Shown in pieces: positions 24,376 through 33,229 of a DNA stretch of 51,617 nucleotides. The position numbers and the translations under genes are program-made. The stretch covers positions 1 to 51,617 of the forward strand of contig PLYA01000011.1 of NCBI GenBank assembly GCA_003153315.1, read 5' to 3'. The notes beneath the pieces are model-generated. The model made no database searches. It was not told the origin of the DNA and worked only from the letters and a program-made list of their open reading frames with translations. The stretch's first letter is position 1; each line of letters starts with the position of its first letter. This DNA comes from Bacteroidota bacterium. GTDB taxonomy: Bacteria > Bacteroidota > Bacteroidia > B-17B0 > Aurantibacillaceae.

Positions 24376-24744
24376 TTAGATTATTTTAGGAATAAAAATA
24401 ATTAATCCTACCACAAAAGCTGTTATAGCAGAGATTAAAACAGCTGCTGCACCCAGGTCTTTTACTTTCTTTATTAAATCATGCCTCTCTGGTGAAACGT
24501 GGTCGGCTAAATTCTCAACAGAAGAGTTTACAGCTTCCATAGCCAGCACAAAACCAATGGCAAAAACAAGTTCTATCCATTCTGTTTGGGAAACTTTACA
24601 CACAAAGCCAAGCAAAACAACAAAGCACGTGGCAAGCAAATGTATCCAGGCATTATGCTCTTCGGTAATTAAAACTTTTAATCCATTAAAAGCATGTGTA
24701 AAGCTTTGCATTCTTTTTTTGATGGAAAACTTTTGCTGTTTCAT
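24376..24744 (-). CDS. dgkA: Diacylglycerol/undecaprenol kinase family
   Basis: 122 residues with three membrane helices and the DgkA core: an amphipathic N-terminus (SFTHAFNGLKVL), NAWIHLLAT, then the catalytic block LAMEAVNSSVENLADHVSPE (about 71-90) and KDLGAAAVL. Gram-positive and Bacteroidota members mostly phosphorylate undecaprenol, giving the carrier's monophosphate, which fits the position beside uppP. Translation is coupled to the VOC gene by TAATG. Confidence 0.92.
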   Translation of the reverse strand: MKQQKFSIKKRMQSFTHAFNGLKVLITEEHNAWIHLLATCFVVLLGFVCKVSQTEWIELVFAIGFVLAMEAVNSSVENLADHVSPERHDLIKKVKDLGAAAVLISAITAFVVGLIIFIPKII

Positions 24745-25139
24745 TAGGTAGTTTTGGGTTCAATTAAATCCCACAAATTGCCGTATAAATCTTTAAATAC
24801 AGCAACGGTTCCCCATGCTTCAGCAACAGGCTCTCTCACAAAAGATATTCCGTTTTGCTGCATGTCTTTATAGTCTCTCAAAAAGTTATCGGTATACAAG
24901 AACAAGAAAACCCTTCCACCTGTTTGATTTCCTACCCTGCTTTTCTGCTCATCGTTAGTGGCTTTGGCTAGCAACAAACAACAACCATCAGTTCCGGGAG
25001 GCTTTACTAAAACCCAGCGTTTGGTTTCACTTAAAACAGTGTCTTCAATAAGAGTGAAGTGTAGTTTTTCGGTATAGAATTTAATAGCTTCGTCGTAGTC
25101 ATTAACCACCAAGGCAATATGAGCTAATTGTTGTTTCAT
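24744..25139 (-). CDS. VOC-family (glyoxalase-like) protein
   Basis: 131 residues. Two beta-alpha-beta-beta-beta modules of the vicinal oxygen chelate fold: HIALVVNDYDEAIKFYTEKL at the N-terminus and GTVAVFKDLYGNLWDLIEP at the C-terminus. Glu129 (or its neighbour) and His7 are the likely metal ligands. Substrate unknown; related proteins include lyases and resistance proteins. It is one base from dgkA. Confidence 0.85.
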   Translation of the reverse strand: MKQQLAHIALVVNDYDEAIKFYTEKLHFTLIEDTVLSETKRWVLVKPPGTDGCCLLLAKATNDEQKSRVGNQTGGRVFLFLYTDNFLRDYKDMQQNGISFVREPVAEAWGTVAVFKDLYGNLWDLIEPKTT

Positions 25140-25166
25140 GATTTGCCCGTTTTAATAAAGGGTAAA

Positions 25167-25652
25167 CTATTTTTTAAGGTACTTGCTGCTAAACATAAAT
25201 GGCAATAATGTTTCTATACCATTGGTGCAAAAAACTTTACCAGTTGGAGTTGCCATTATGAGCTTAATCTTTTTATTATGACGTTGCTCGTATTCTGCAA
25301 TGGCTTGTCGGCAGGCACCACAAGGGGTAACGGGTTGTTCGGCTTCTGCCTCGCAGATAACAGCAATAGTTTTTATCGCCACATCAGGATATTGAGAACC
25401 CGCATAAAATATAGCCACACGCTCGGCACACATACCCGAGGGGTAAGCTGCATTTTCCTGGTTGTTTCCTGTAACAACCTTTCCGTTCTCTAAAAGGACA
25501 GCAGCACCTACTTTAAAATTAGAATAGGGCGCATAAGCAGCGTGCATAATTTGGGTAGCGTGTTGAAGAAGCGTTTGTTCATCAGCCGGTAATTGTTTAG
25601 CGGTAGCATATACATCTACCGAAACTATGTGTTGAAGTTTTTCTGAGCTCAT
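25167..25652 (-). CDS. cdd: Cytidine deaminase
   Basis: A 161-residue enzyme, homotetrameric type. Zinc-binding motifs MCAERVAIF (Cys-Ala-Glu) and PCGACRQAI (Cys-x-x-Cys) are present, as is the substrate-binding YSNFKVGAA with Asn and Phe. It deaminates cytidine and deoxycytidine to uridine forms in pyrimidine salvage. The start overlaps the lipoprotein gene stop by four bases (ATGA). Confidence 0.95.
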   Translation of the reverse strand: MSSEKLQHIVSVDVYATAKQLPADEQTLLQHATQIMHAAYAPYSNFKVGAAVLLENGKVVTGNNQENAAYPSGMCAERVAIFYAGSQYPDVAIKTIAVICEAEAEQPVTPCGACRQAIAEYEQRHNKKIKLIMATPTGKVFCTNGIETLLPFMFSSKYLKK

Positions 25653-26155
25653 TTCTTTTTTGGTTCGATATTTTTTTCACTGATTACTTTGCCCAAGCTA
25701 TCATAGCTTACCTCTTTTATAATGGCTCCTGAAGTATCATAATAATGCCACAAGCCAACCGACAGGTCTTGTTTGTATTCTCCTTCGGCATAAGGTTTTC
25801 TGTTTTCTGAATATACTTTGGAAGGGCCGTTCATTTTACCATTATCATATAGGGCCGAACTCCATATATATCCATTGGGATAAAAATAAAACCATTGTCC
25901 GTGGCGTTTGCCAAACCTAAAATAACCTTTAGTTTTTACTACACCTGTTTCATATTTCTGAAAAAACTCTCCGGTATAATCCGTGTCAGGCGGCGCAAGG
26001 TCATCTACAATCTTATCCAGCTGAGACTGTATCTGCTTACTTACCGAATCTTGTGCAGGGGCAGTTGGGTTCGTTATATCTGTTTTTTGATTAGAGGTAC
26101 AGGCATTTATAATTATAGTTATTATAAATGCTATTACTACTTGTTTCTTTAGCAT
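25649..26155 (-). CDS. Lipoprotein with MORN/YwqK-like repeats
   Basis: This 168-residue protein has a lipobox INAC (Cys19) and then two or three YwqK-like beta-hairpins (GYFRFGKRHGQWFYFYPNG, DNGKMNGPSKVY and LSVGLWHYYDTSG). Probably anchored in the outer membrane, function unknown. It lies between the polyprenyl synthetase (two bases apart) and cdd (overlapping), so the three form an operon. Confidence 0.85.
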   Translation of the reverse strand: MLKKQVVIAFIITIIINACTSNQKTDITNPTAPAQDSVSKQIQSQLDKIVDDLAPPDTDYTGEFFQKYETGVVKTKGYFRFGKRHGQWFYFYPNGYIWSSALYDNGKMNGPSKVYSENRKPYAEGEYKQDLSVGLWHYYDTSGAIIKEVSYDSLGKVISEKNIEPKKK

Positions 26156-26157
26156 GG

Positions 26158-27132
26158 TTATTTCTTTCTTTCTACGGTGTATGTCACTAATTGTTCCAAA
26201 GATTTTTTTGCTTCACTAGGCGGTAAATCTTTCAGCAAATTTAATGCCTGGTCTTTATACTGCTGCATAATTTTTTCCGCATATTCAATACCTTTCTTTT
26301 CAAAAACATAATCAATTACCTCGGTAACTTTCTTTGGGTTTTCATTATGATTTTTAACGATGTTGATTATTCTTCTCTTTTCTAAAAATGTTGAGTTATT
26401 AAGCGCATAAATAAGCGGCAAGGTCATTTTCTTTTCTTTGATATCAATACCCGTAGGTTTACCAATTTCGGTGCCGTCGCCAAAATCAAACAAGTCGTCT
26501 TTTATTTGAAAGGCAATTCCGGTTTGGGTTCCGAATTGTTTCATGGTTTCTATCACCTGCTTATCTTGCGTAACCGATGCAGCACCCGAAGCACAGCAGG
26601 CAGCAATAAGCGTAGCTGTTTTCTGACGAATGATTTCAAAATAAATCTCTTCCGATATATCCAGCTTGCGTGCTTTTTCTATTTGCAGTAACTCACCCTC
26701 ACTCATTTCACGTACAGCATTACTTACTAATTTCAGTAAATGAAAATCATCATTATCTAATGAAAGTAACAGCCCTTTTGAAAGGAGATAATCGCCAATA
26801 AGTACCGCTATTTTATTTTTCCAAAGGGCATTCACAGAGAAGAACCCACGGCGCTCGTTACTATCATCCACCACATCATCGTGCACCAACGTAGCAGTGT
26901 GTAAAAGCTCTATTAATGCTGCTGCACGATAGGTGCTTTCATTAATCTCTCCATGCATTTGTGCTGAAAGAAATACAAACATGGGGCGTATTTGTTTGCC
27001 CTTGCGCTTAACTATGTAACTGGTAATTTTCTCTAACAGAGGCACAGAACTTTTCATGGATTGTTTGAACTTTATTTCAAACGCATCCATGTGAGAGGCA
27101 ATAGGTGCTTTTATATCATCAATAACCGACAA
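26158..27132 (-). CDS. Polyprenyl diphosphate synthase
   Basis: This 324-residue trans-isoprenyl diphosphate synthase has a first Asp-rich motif DDVVDD (VHDDVVDDSNERRG, around residues 80-92), a second motif KDDLFDF (about 218-224), and the KGKQIRPMF block near residue 43. It elongates FPP with isopentenyl diphosphate to make the side chain of menaquinone; Bacteroidota usually have an octaprenyl/heptaprenyl synthase of this kind, but the chain length cannot be fixed from sequence. First gene of the operon with the MORN lipoprotein and cdd. Confidence 0.93.
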   Translation of the reverse strand: MSVIDDIKAPIASHMDAFEIKFKQSMKSSVPLLEKITSYIVKRKGKQIRPMFVFLSAQMHGEINESTYRAAALIELLHTATLVHDDVVDDSNERRGFFSVNALWKNKIAVLIGDYLLSKGLLLSLDNDDFHLLKLVSNAVREMSEGELLQIEKARKLDISEEIYFEIIRQKTATLIAACCASGAASVTQDKQVIETMKQFGTQTGIAFQIKDDLFDFGDGTEIGKPTGIDIKEKKMTLPLIYALNNSTFLEKRRIINIVKNHNENPKKVTEVIDYVFEKKGIEYAEKIMQQYKDQALNLLKDLPPSEAKKSLEQLVTYTVERKK

Positions 27133-27416
27133 GCAAAAAAATAAGAGGTTAAATGTGCAAATTAATTAGGGAAATAAAAAATGGCTGCCTATAAACCACA
27201 GATTGTATTGCGTAGTATAAATAAAAAAGCCGCTGATTTAGGGCAGCTTTTCAGTATTTGGAATCACAAGTTTGTTAATTCATCGTCATCGTGCCGAAGT
27301 TGGATTTCTTCTTCCACTTGCCTAATAATATTACAGTTAGCAGTATCCTCTATGTTAGATAACGTAATACTTATACAAAGAATTATATTTGTATATTTGT
27401 TACATAACTAAAATAC
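27133..27416. other. Divergent intergenic region with a hairpin
   Basis: 284 bp between divergent genes. On the minus strand GCTGC...GCGGC followed by TTTTTTATTT (about 27223-27256) looks like a weak terminator. Two overlapping -7 boxes TATATTTG at 27384-27391 and 27392-27399 face the YidD-like gene. Confidence 0.5.
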
Positions 27417-27851
27417 TTGAATTATCCCATACTACACACTTTAATTTTTGCTTTATTTATTAATACAATAAGTGCACAGCAAAAAAATGACTTAAATTCA
27501 CTTCAAAAAAAAATAATTACTTATTATAATATTCAGTTAACGGAATTAAATACTAATCGTCCTTACAAATCAAGTCATAACCCAATAAAAATCGCTACTA
27601 ATTCATTATTGTGGGTTTATCAAAACATATTTTCTGAACAAATTATGGCTGATTGTGGATTTGAACCCAGTTGCTCTTCTTTTGCTTCACAAGCCATTAA
27701 AGAAAGAAATTTTTTCTTGGGAATATTTTTGACAGCTGATAGACTTACCCGTTGTAATGGGAACGAACAGATTGAGGGTGAAGCATATTTAGTAAATAAA
27801 AAGACAGGGAAATTACACGATGAACCGAAGATGTATAAATTTAGTAAATAG
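27417..27851 (+). CDS. Secreted YidD-like protein
   Basis: This 144-residue protein, with a TTG start, has a signal peptide (to ISA, residue about 20) and then a YidD (haemolytic) domain: SLLWVYQNIFSEQ, DCGFEPSCSSFASQAI with Cys residues, and FFLGIFLTADRLTRCN. Classical YidD is a short cytoplasmic, membrane-associated insertion-efficiency factor near yidC; here the domain is exported. The next gene starts 32 bases before its stop. Confidence 0.85.
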   Translation: MNYPILHTLIFALFINTISAQQKNDLNSLQKKIITYYNIQLTELNTNRPYKSSHNPIKIATNSLLWVYQNIFSEQIMADCGFEPSCSSFASQAIKERNFFLGIFLTADRLTRCNGNEQIEGEAYLVNKKTGKLHDEPKMYKFSK

Positions 27852-28656
27852 TTTTTCTTTTCTTTTTTTTGCCACTGCTTTAGCTCAAAATAATTTAGAT
27901 TATTCTTCAGCTTTTTTCACTTATTTAAAACAACAAAACTTATATACGGAGCAAATAGCATATTTAACTGCAATACAACCCAAATGCGAAAATTTTATTT
28001 GTTCCGATACAATTTCTTTAACTAAAGCCAGTTGCTTTTATGCTATAAATGATACAAGTACCTGTAGTCTTTTAATTGATAGCGTAAAAAACACCACAGT
28101 CTTTTCCGATGCAAAATATAATAATATTTATGTATCTCTTTTGTTTTTACAGAAAAAAATACCTCGCCTGAAAAAGTATCTTGCTATTGTTGATAGCACA
28201 AAATTATTTAATAGACAGGCTAAAGTCTTTCTTTCGATACTACAAAGGAAAAAAATCGACCCTACTTATAATGATAGCCTGCTTCTTAATGATTATCAAA
28301 CACAGCAAATTTTAAATAGATATTCTACGCAAAAAAACAAGTCTCCATGGCTTGCGGGTTTGTTATCTGGAGTAGTACCAGGTTTAGGAAAATTATACAT
28401 TGGATATAAATTACAAGCCCTCTCAGCCTTTACTACAAATATACTTATGGGCTCTCAAATGACGGAAGCTATAATTAAATCAGGATTTAAAAGTTTTCAT
28501 TTTATTTATACTTGTAGTTTATTTAGTGTGTTTTATATAGCAAACATAACGGGGTCTATATTGGCAGTAAAGAAGAAAAAAAGAGATCACTTAAATCAGT
28601 TAAATGATGAAATTATATCTTATTATAATAGGTGCCTTAATAGTTATACAAATTAA
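27820..28656 (+). CDS. Exported membrane protein with PGxGxxYxG motif (YidD partner 1)
   Basis: A 278-residue protein with a signal peptide (cleavage near ALA) and a helical soluble domain with four or five Cys residues (about 30-160). It then has a hydrophobic module beginning SGVVPGLGKLYIGYK (about 184-198), followed by two or three further hydrophobic helices and a basic tail (KKKKR). The PGxGxxYxG plus KxxAxSAF pattern is similar to TM2/DUF5683-type modules. Overlaps with both flanking genes indicate coupled translation. Function unknown. Confidence 0.7.
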   Translation: MNRRCINLVNSFSFLFFATALAQNNLDYSSAFFTYLKQQNLYTEQIAYLTAIQPKCENFICSDTISLTKASCFYAINDTSTCSLLIDSVKNTTVFSDAKYNNIYVSLLFLQKKIPRLKKYLAIVDSTKLFNRQAKVFLSILQRKKIDPTYNDSLLLNDYQTQQILNRYSTQKNKSPWLAGLLSGVVPGLGKLYIGYKLQALSAFTTNILMGSQMTEAIIKSGFKSFHFIYTCSLFSVFYIANITGSILAVKKKKRDHLNQLNDEIISYYNRCLNSYTN

Positions 28657-29437
28657 AGCGCAAACATATTCAGGGGATTCTATTGCACAATTTATGCTAA
28701 ATAAAGAGTATAGTTTATGGCAAGCCGAAACAGATAGTGCAAGGGTAAGATTATTAACTGAAAAGGCATATCTATATAGGCAAAAAGAAAAATACACTTT
28801 TGCCATTAAAGAAATTGAGCGTGCAGTTGCTTTTGTAGATGATTCTTCTTTTATTTCTGATAGGTGGCGATATGAGGCTTTAATAAATTATTTTTTAGCA
28901 AATGAGTTTGAAAAAGCCAATTTAATTTTAGAAAAATTTTACATTAAACAGGCAAGAACTATTTATAAACAAAAAGAATATTTTTATTTACGCTGGAGTG
29001 TTTTTACTGAAACTAGTCAATTTCAAAAATGTAAAGATGAAATGATTTTATTATGTGATAGTATTGGGGGGCATGATACCATACTGGTAAATGAAATAAA
29101 GCAATTAGCTATTGAGTGTAAACAAAAAGATTCAAAAAAGGCCCGCAGAATGTCTTTATTGCCTGGAGCAGGTTCTGTTTATGCTGGATACCCTTTAAAA
29201 GGAACTGTATCTTTTCTGACGGATGGTGCACTCATAGGATTAACTGCTTTTTTGGTGATTGACCAACTCTATATTACAGCTTTTGTTTCGGGGTTATTGC
29301 CACTTATAAAATTCTACAGTGGAAATATAAAATTAGCGGGCCGTCTCGTACACAATAAGAATTTGCAAAATGACTTAGAATTAAAGAAAGCATACTATCA
29401 GCAAATATCTTCTGTTATTTTGAGAATTGATAAATAA
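28604..29437 (+). CDS. Exported TPR-like membrane protein with PGxGxxYxG motif (YidD partner 2)
   Basis: This 277-residue protein resembles the preceding gene. A signal peptide (to IKA) is followed by a helical, TPR-like region (about 30-170), the module SLLPGAGSVYAGYPLKG (about 183-199) and two hydrophobic helices. Start ATG-ATG; the second (28607) is equally possible. Its start lies 53 bases inside the upstream gene. Two genes with the same layout next to a YidD gene suggest a duplicated partner. Confidence 0.7.
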   Translation: MMKLYLIIIGALIVIQIKAQTYSGDSIAQFMLNKEYSLWQAETDSARVRLLTEKAYLYRQKEKYTFAIKEIERAVAFVDDSSFISDRWRYEALINYFLANEFEKANLILEKFYIKQARTIYKQKEYFYLRWSVFTETSQFQKCKDEMILLCDSIGGHDTILVNEIKQLAIECKQKDSKKARRMSLLPGAGSVYAGYPLKGTVSFLTDGALIGLTAFLVIDQLYITAFVSGLLPLIKFYSGNIKLAGRLVHNKNLQNDLELKKAYYQQISSVILRIDK

Positions 29438-29466
29438 ATAATAATATTACTCCCAAATAATAATTT

Positions 29467-31137
29467 ATGAAAAAACAAACCAAACAATATTTTATAACAT
29501 TAATAGTTATTAGTATAATGGGACTCCCCCTGTTTTCTCAAATAGACGTTGCGTTGGGAAAAGAATTTCCTTTAGAAAAAAGGGGAGATGTAGATATTTC
29601 CGGAGCAAATAAAAATTTACTGATAGCGGAACATAAATATGGTTCTGGTTTAAAAACAGCCTTAAATTTTTACAGGTTTGATAGAAATACCCTAGCATTT
29701 CAGGGCGCATTTAATCCTTTGCAAAAAAATACAGATATAAATGAAAATGATTACTTCACCACTTTAAGCGTAAAAGGTAAACTTTTTTTATTTTATGATG
29801 TGTATGACAAAAAAGCTGATAAATATACATTATATGCCCTCCCTTTAGGTGATGATGCGAAGCCAAGCGGTAATTTTATAAAACTGGTAGAATTAGATGC
29901 AGTTAAAAAAAGCAATAAAGGGGATTATAAAATAATTACCAGTAAAGATTCAAGCAAAATATGTGTTATTGCCTCGCCACCACGTGAAAAGGATACCGAT
30001 GAAAAACTTGCTATATCTACTTTTGATAACACGCTAAAAAACTTAACAAGGTGTCAGGTTACCCTTGGGTATAAGGATAGTAAATATATCCCCGGGAAAT
30101 TTATTTTATCTAATGATGGTGATCTACTTATGCAGACAACTATATATGTTGAGAAAAAAGATAGAGAAAAAGGTGATCCTAAAACTTACCCAACTATATT
30201 TAAAATAAGCACTAAAGACGGGAAATTAGATGAATATCAAATAAAAGTTCCGGGAATGAACCTTGATGACGTTGACTTTACTATTGATGAAAACAATAAA
30301 CTTCTTTGTGCTGGATTTTATGGAGATCCAACAAAAGGAAAAAGAACTGATATAGATGGTATCTTTTATTTACGCATTAATAAAAACACAAAAACTATCG
30401 AAAAAACATCCTATAAACCTTTGCCTGATGATATTGTTGAAGAATTAATAGGACAAAGAAAAGCTAAAAAAGGAAAAGGCATCAGTAATGATTTTGAAAT
30501 TAATTATTTTATTGCCCGACCTGGTGGAAATACTATGCTTCTCGGGCAAAAATATTTTGTTACCCAAACTACTACAACTGACCCTAAAACACATAGAACT
30601 ACTACTACTTTTCATTATCATTATCAGGGGCCGCTTATTATTAACATTGATAAAAATGGAGAAATTACATGGACTAAGATGCTTCCCATGAAACAGGTTT
30701 TTAGCAGGCAAGGTCCTTCATCGTATGGTGGTTTTTATTCATATAGTGTTCCATCAGCACCACCTTATGGTGGCTATGCAGTTGCCAGAACAAACGATAA
30801 GGTTTATTTGTTATTTAACGACCATAAAGAAAACAGAGATAAGAAAGTAAAAACTTTTAAGGAAGCTAAAACGGTAGCAGGAGGAAAAAAAATGATTCCG
30901 GTTGTAGCAGAAGTTGATAACACGGGTAATTTTACTATTCAGGAAGCGTTTAATGCTAAAAGCGATAAGGCAGAGTATGTATTAAATATGAAAAACATTA
31001 CGAATCTTCAAAGCAATGTATTACTTTGTTCATTAAACTCACGAACTAAATTTTTTAGAACATGTTTTAACCTTTGCACTTTTGGCGCTGTTCCTTTAAA
31101 GCGTACCGGCAGGCTTGCAAGGTTAACCTTCAAGTAA
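29467..31137 (+). CDS. Secreted beta-rich protein, unknown function
   Basis: This 556-residue protein has a signal peptide (to LFS, residue about 24). The rest is beta-strand rich with irregular repeats of FDxxLKNLTRCQV- and LFYDVYDKKADKYTLYALP-type, consistent with a beta propeller. A low-complexity Thr/His stretch (TQTTTTDPKTHRTTTTFHYH) and a Tyr/Gly/Pro-rich stretch (SSYGGFYSYSVPSAPPYGGY) lie at about 375-440. No catalytic motif. Exported to the periplasm or surface. No family recognised. Confidence 0.75.
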   Translation: MKKQTKQYFITLIVISIMGLPLFSQIDVALGKEFPLEKRGDVDISGANKNLLIAEHKYGSGLKTALNFYRFDRNTLAFQGAFNPLQKNTDINENDYFTTLSVKGKLFLFYDVYDKKADKYTLYALPLGDDAKPSGNFIKLVELDAVKKSNKGDYKIITSKDSSKICVIASPPREKDTDEKLAISTFDNTLKNLTRCQVTLGYKDSKYIPGKFILSNDGDLLMQTTIYVEKKDREKGDPKTYPTIFKISTKDGKLDEYQIKVPGMNLDDVDFTIDENNKLLCAGFYGDPTKGKRTDIDGIFYLRINKNTKTIEKTSYKPLPDDIVEELIGQRKAKKGKGISNDFEINYFIARPGGNTMLLGQKYFVTQTTTTDPKTHRTTTTFHYHYQGPLIINIDKNGEITWTKMLPMKQVFSRQGPSSYGGFYSYSVPSAPPYGGYAVARTNDKVYLLFNDHKENRDKKVKTFKEAKTVAGGKKMIPVVAEVDNTGNFTIQEAFNAKSDKAEYVLNMKNITNLQSNVLLCSLNSRTKFFRTCFNLCTFGAVPLKRTGRLARLTFK

Positions 31138-31143
31138 TTATGT

Positions 31144-31941
31144 ATGCTTAGGAGGAGGGGCTTCGTCCTATTAGTTTTTTATACTTATTTTCTGGTGGCA
31201 CAAACACCAATAAAGGTTACTGTTTTTAGTAATGATAGTTCTAATACCTTAAAAGAGTATAAACCTGTTACTACTATGGGACCCAATAAAAACATTATAA
31301 AACTGAACTATTGTCTTTTTGGGCGCGGAGTGCTTTTATTTAATTACGAACGAGCTCTTACTAAACATTTTACACTTGAAGTGGGACTCGGGATTACTTA
31401 TTCTGATTTTATTTTTACTCAGATATATGATGCTGGGCAAATTGGTAATGACAGAATTGTTTCAAATAATACGTCGACTTCAGGAGTTAACATTTCTCAA
31501 AATATTTTATCAAATCCTTTTGACAATAGTGTCAATAAGATTGGCTATGCTATGGAATTAAGTCCAAAGTTTTATTTTAGCAGAAATGAGTTTGATGGCT
31601 TCTATATTTCACCTTATTTGAGTTATAGGAAATATAATTTTGGTTTAACAATTGATGATCCCAATAGCAATTTTTCAACCTCATCACAGACATACAATGA
31701 TTTATATTACAATTTTTTAGATGCGGGGGGTAAAATAGGGTATAATTTCAGCATTTCCAGATACTCTAATTTATATTACTTTGATGTGTATGCGGGAGTT
31801 GCTCGAAGGAGTGTGCATTTGAATACTCTTATGGAAACAATAAATAATTCAAACTATGGTATTGATACTTATATTGAATATATTCAAACTTTTACTATTC
31901 CTCAATTTATGCTTGGAGCAAAATTTGGGGTAGCTTTTTAA
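31144..31941 (+). CDS. Outer-membrane beta-barrel protein
   Basis: This 265-residue protein has a signal peptide (to LVA) and alternating aromatic/polar strands (GVLLFNYERALTKHFTLEVG, MELSPKFYFSRNEFDGFYIS) ending in a terminal strand closing in Phe (MLGAKFGVAF), the mark of an outer-membrane barrel. Looks like a DUF3575/OMP_b-brl type. It starts six bases after the previous gene, so the two are co-transcribed. Confidence 0.75.
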   Translation: MLRRRGFVLLVFYTYFLVAQTPIKVTVFSNDSSNTLKEYKPVTTMGPNKNIIKLNYCLFGRGVLLFNYERALTKHFTLEVGLGITYSDFIFTQIYDAGQIGNDRIVSNNTSTSGVNISQNILSNPFDNSVNKIGYAMELSPKFYFSRNEFDGFYISPYLSYRKYNFGLTIDDPNSNFSTSSQTYNDLYYNFLDAGGKIGYNFSISRYSNLYYFDVYAGVARRSVHLNTLMETINNSNYGIDTYIEYIQTFTIPQFMLGAKFGVAF

Positions 31942-32101
31942 GACTAAAATCATAATTAGTTTGGCTTTCATAGGATTAATTTTAAGATTTGCATTTATCA
32001 AACTTGTCTATCTAACCTCACTCCATAAAAGAGAGGGCTTTTCTTATGTGTTGTTTCTCGTTGTGAGCTAAGTCAAAGGAAACGCCGAAAAGCTCAATCT
32101 G
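31942..32101. other. Convergent intergenic region
   Basis: 160 bp between the OMP gene and rlmN. A weak inverted repeat CCTCACTCC...GAGAGGG followed by CTTTTCTT (about 32014-32045) resembles the repeat at 15.53 kb and may terminate the plus-strand transcript. Confidence 0.45.
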
Positions 32102-33157
32102 CTATTCCTTCTTAACCGACTTATTTTTATTAGCCAGTTGCCCGCAAGCAGCATCAATATCTTTACCACGACTGCGACGTATGTTTACTATAATACCCTT
32201 GCTTTCTAAATGATTTTTAAAAGCAGTAAGTCTTTCGGATGTGGTTTGTTTAAACTCCCCTTCATCAATAGGGTTGTACTCTATGATATTAATTTTAGCC
32301 GGAACTTTTTTACAGAAAGCGGCCAATTCTTTTGCATCGATAATTGAGTCATTAAAATCTTTAAAGGCAATGTATTCAAAGGTTACACGGGTACCTGTTT
32401 TGTCATAAAAGTAATTCAACGCATCAGCCAGGTTTTCAAGGGAGTTGCTTTCATTGATAGGCATAATATAATTTCTTTTCTCCTCGTTTGCCGCATGCAG
32501 AGATAAGGCAAGATTAAACTTTACATGATCATCTCCCAGTTTTTTAATCATCTTGGCAATACCGGCAGTAGATATTGTTATGCGTTGCGCACTCATACCC
32601 AGCCCATCTGGCGAGGTAATCCTGTCAACAGATTTCAATGTTTCGGCATAATTGAGTAAAGGCTCGCCCATACCCATATACACTATGTTAGAAAGATGCT
32701 GGTTGTATTTTTCCTTCGCCAGGTTATTTACAAGAACAACCTGATCATAAATCTCATCTGCATTTAAATTACGTAAACGGTTTAGCCTTCCGGTAGCGCA
32801 AAACTTACAGGTTAAACTGCAACCCACCTGAGACGATATGCAAGCCGTCATCCTCGTTTCGGTAGGTATTAAAACACTCTCCACCACATTGCCGTCAAAC
32901 AGCTTCATAGCGCATTTAATAGTGCGGTCGCCACTAATTTGCATATCATCAATAGAGGCAGCATTAATTACAAAGTATTCGGCAAGTATCATGCGTAAGT
33001 CTTTAGATAAGTTGCTCATATCATCAAAACTGCGGGCACTCTTTTGCCAAAGCCATTGCCATATTTGTTTGGCACGAAACATAGACTGACCCTTCTCTTT
33101 TAAAAAGGCATTAATTTCTTCTACCGATAAAGCCCGTATATCCTGCTTTTGATACAT
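32102..33157 (-). CDS. rlmN: 23S rRNA (A2503-C2) / tRNA methyltransferase RlmN
   Basis: A 351-residue radical SAM enzyme. The cluster motif CSLTCKFCATG (CxxxCxxC, about residues 115-125) is followed by GRLNRLRN; the methyl-carrying Cys is expected near the C-terminus, in IDAACGQL. The N-terminal helical accessory domain (FRAKQIWQWLWQK) is typical. It methylates C2 of adenosine in 23S rRNA and some tRNAs. It has its own promoter: TATCTTTG ends four bases before the ATG. Confidence 0.97.
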   Translation of the reverse strand: MYQKQDIRALSVEEINAFLKEKGQSMFRAKQIWQWLWQKSARSFDDMSNLSKDLRMILAEYFVINAASIDDMQISGDRTIKCAMKLFDGNVVESVLIPTETRMTACISSQVGCSLTCKFCATGRLNRLRNLNADEIYDQVVLVNNLAKEKYNQHLSNIVYMGMGEPLLNYAETLKSVDRITSPDGLGMSAQRITISTAGIAKMIKKLGDDHVKFNLALSLHAANEEKRNYIMPINESNSLENLADALNYFYDKTGTRVTFEYIAFKDFNDSIIDAKELAAFCKKVPAKINIIEYNPIDEGEFKQTTSERLTAFKNHLESKGIIVNIRRSRGKDIDAACGQLANKNKSVKKE

Positions 33158-33161
33158 GATG

Positions 33162-33169
33162 CAAAGATA
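33162..33169 (-). promoter_or_regulatory. -7 box TATCTTTG of rlmN
   Basis: It matches TAnnTTTG; only four bases separate it from the rlmN ATG at 33157, so the mRNA would be leaderless or nearly so. Confidence 0.6.
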
Positions 33170-33217
33170 CTACATAGGGCTGAAAAAAGAGAGGCTTAAA
33201 TAAAGACGTAGATTTAG

Positions 33218-33225
33218 TACTTTTG
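33218..33225 (+). promoter_or_regulatory. -7 box TACTTTTG of the amidohydrolase gene
   Basis: It matches TAnnTTTG, four bases before the GTG start at 33230, facing away from the rlmN box 50 bp to the left. Confidence 0.55.
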
Positions 33226-33229
33226 AAAC

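Noticed and set aside
27181..27411. 76-codon plus-strand frame in the divergent region
   Set aside because: It contains a hairpin and the -7 boxes of the following gene; no family or signal peptide.
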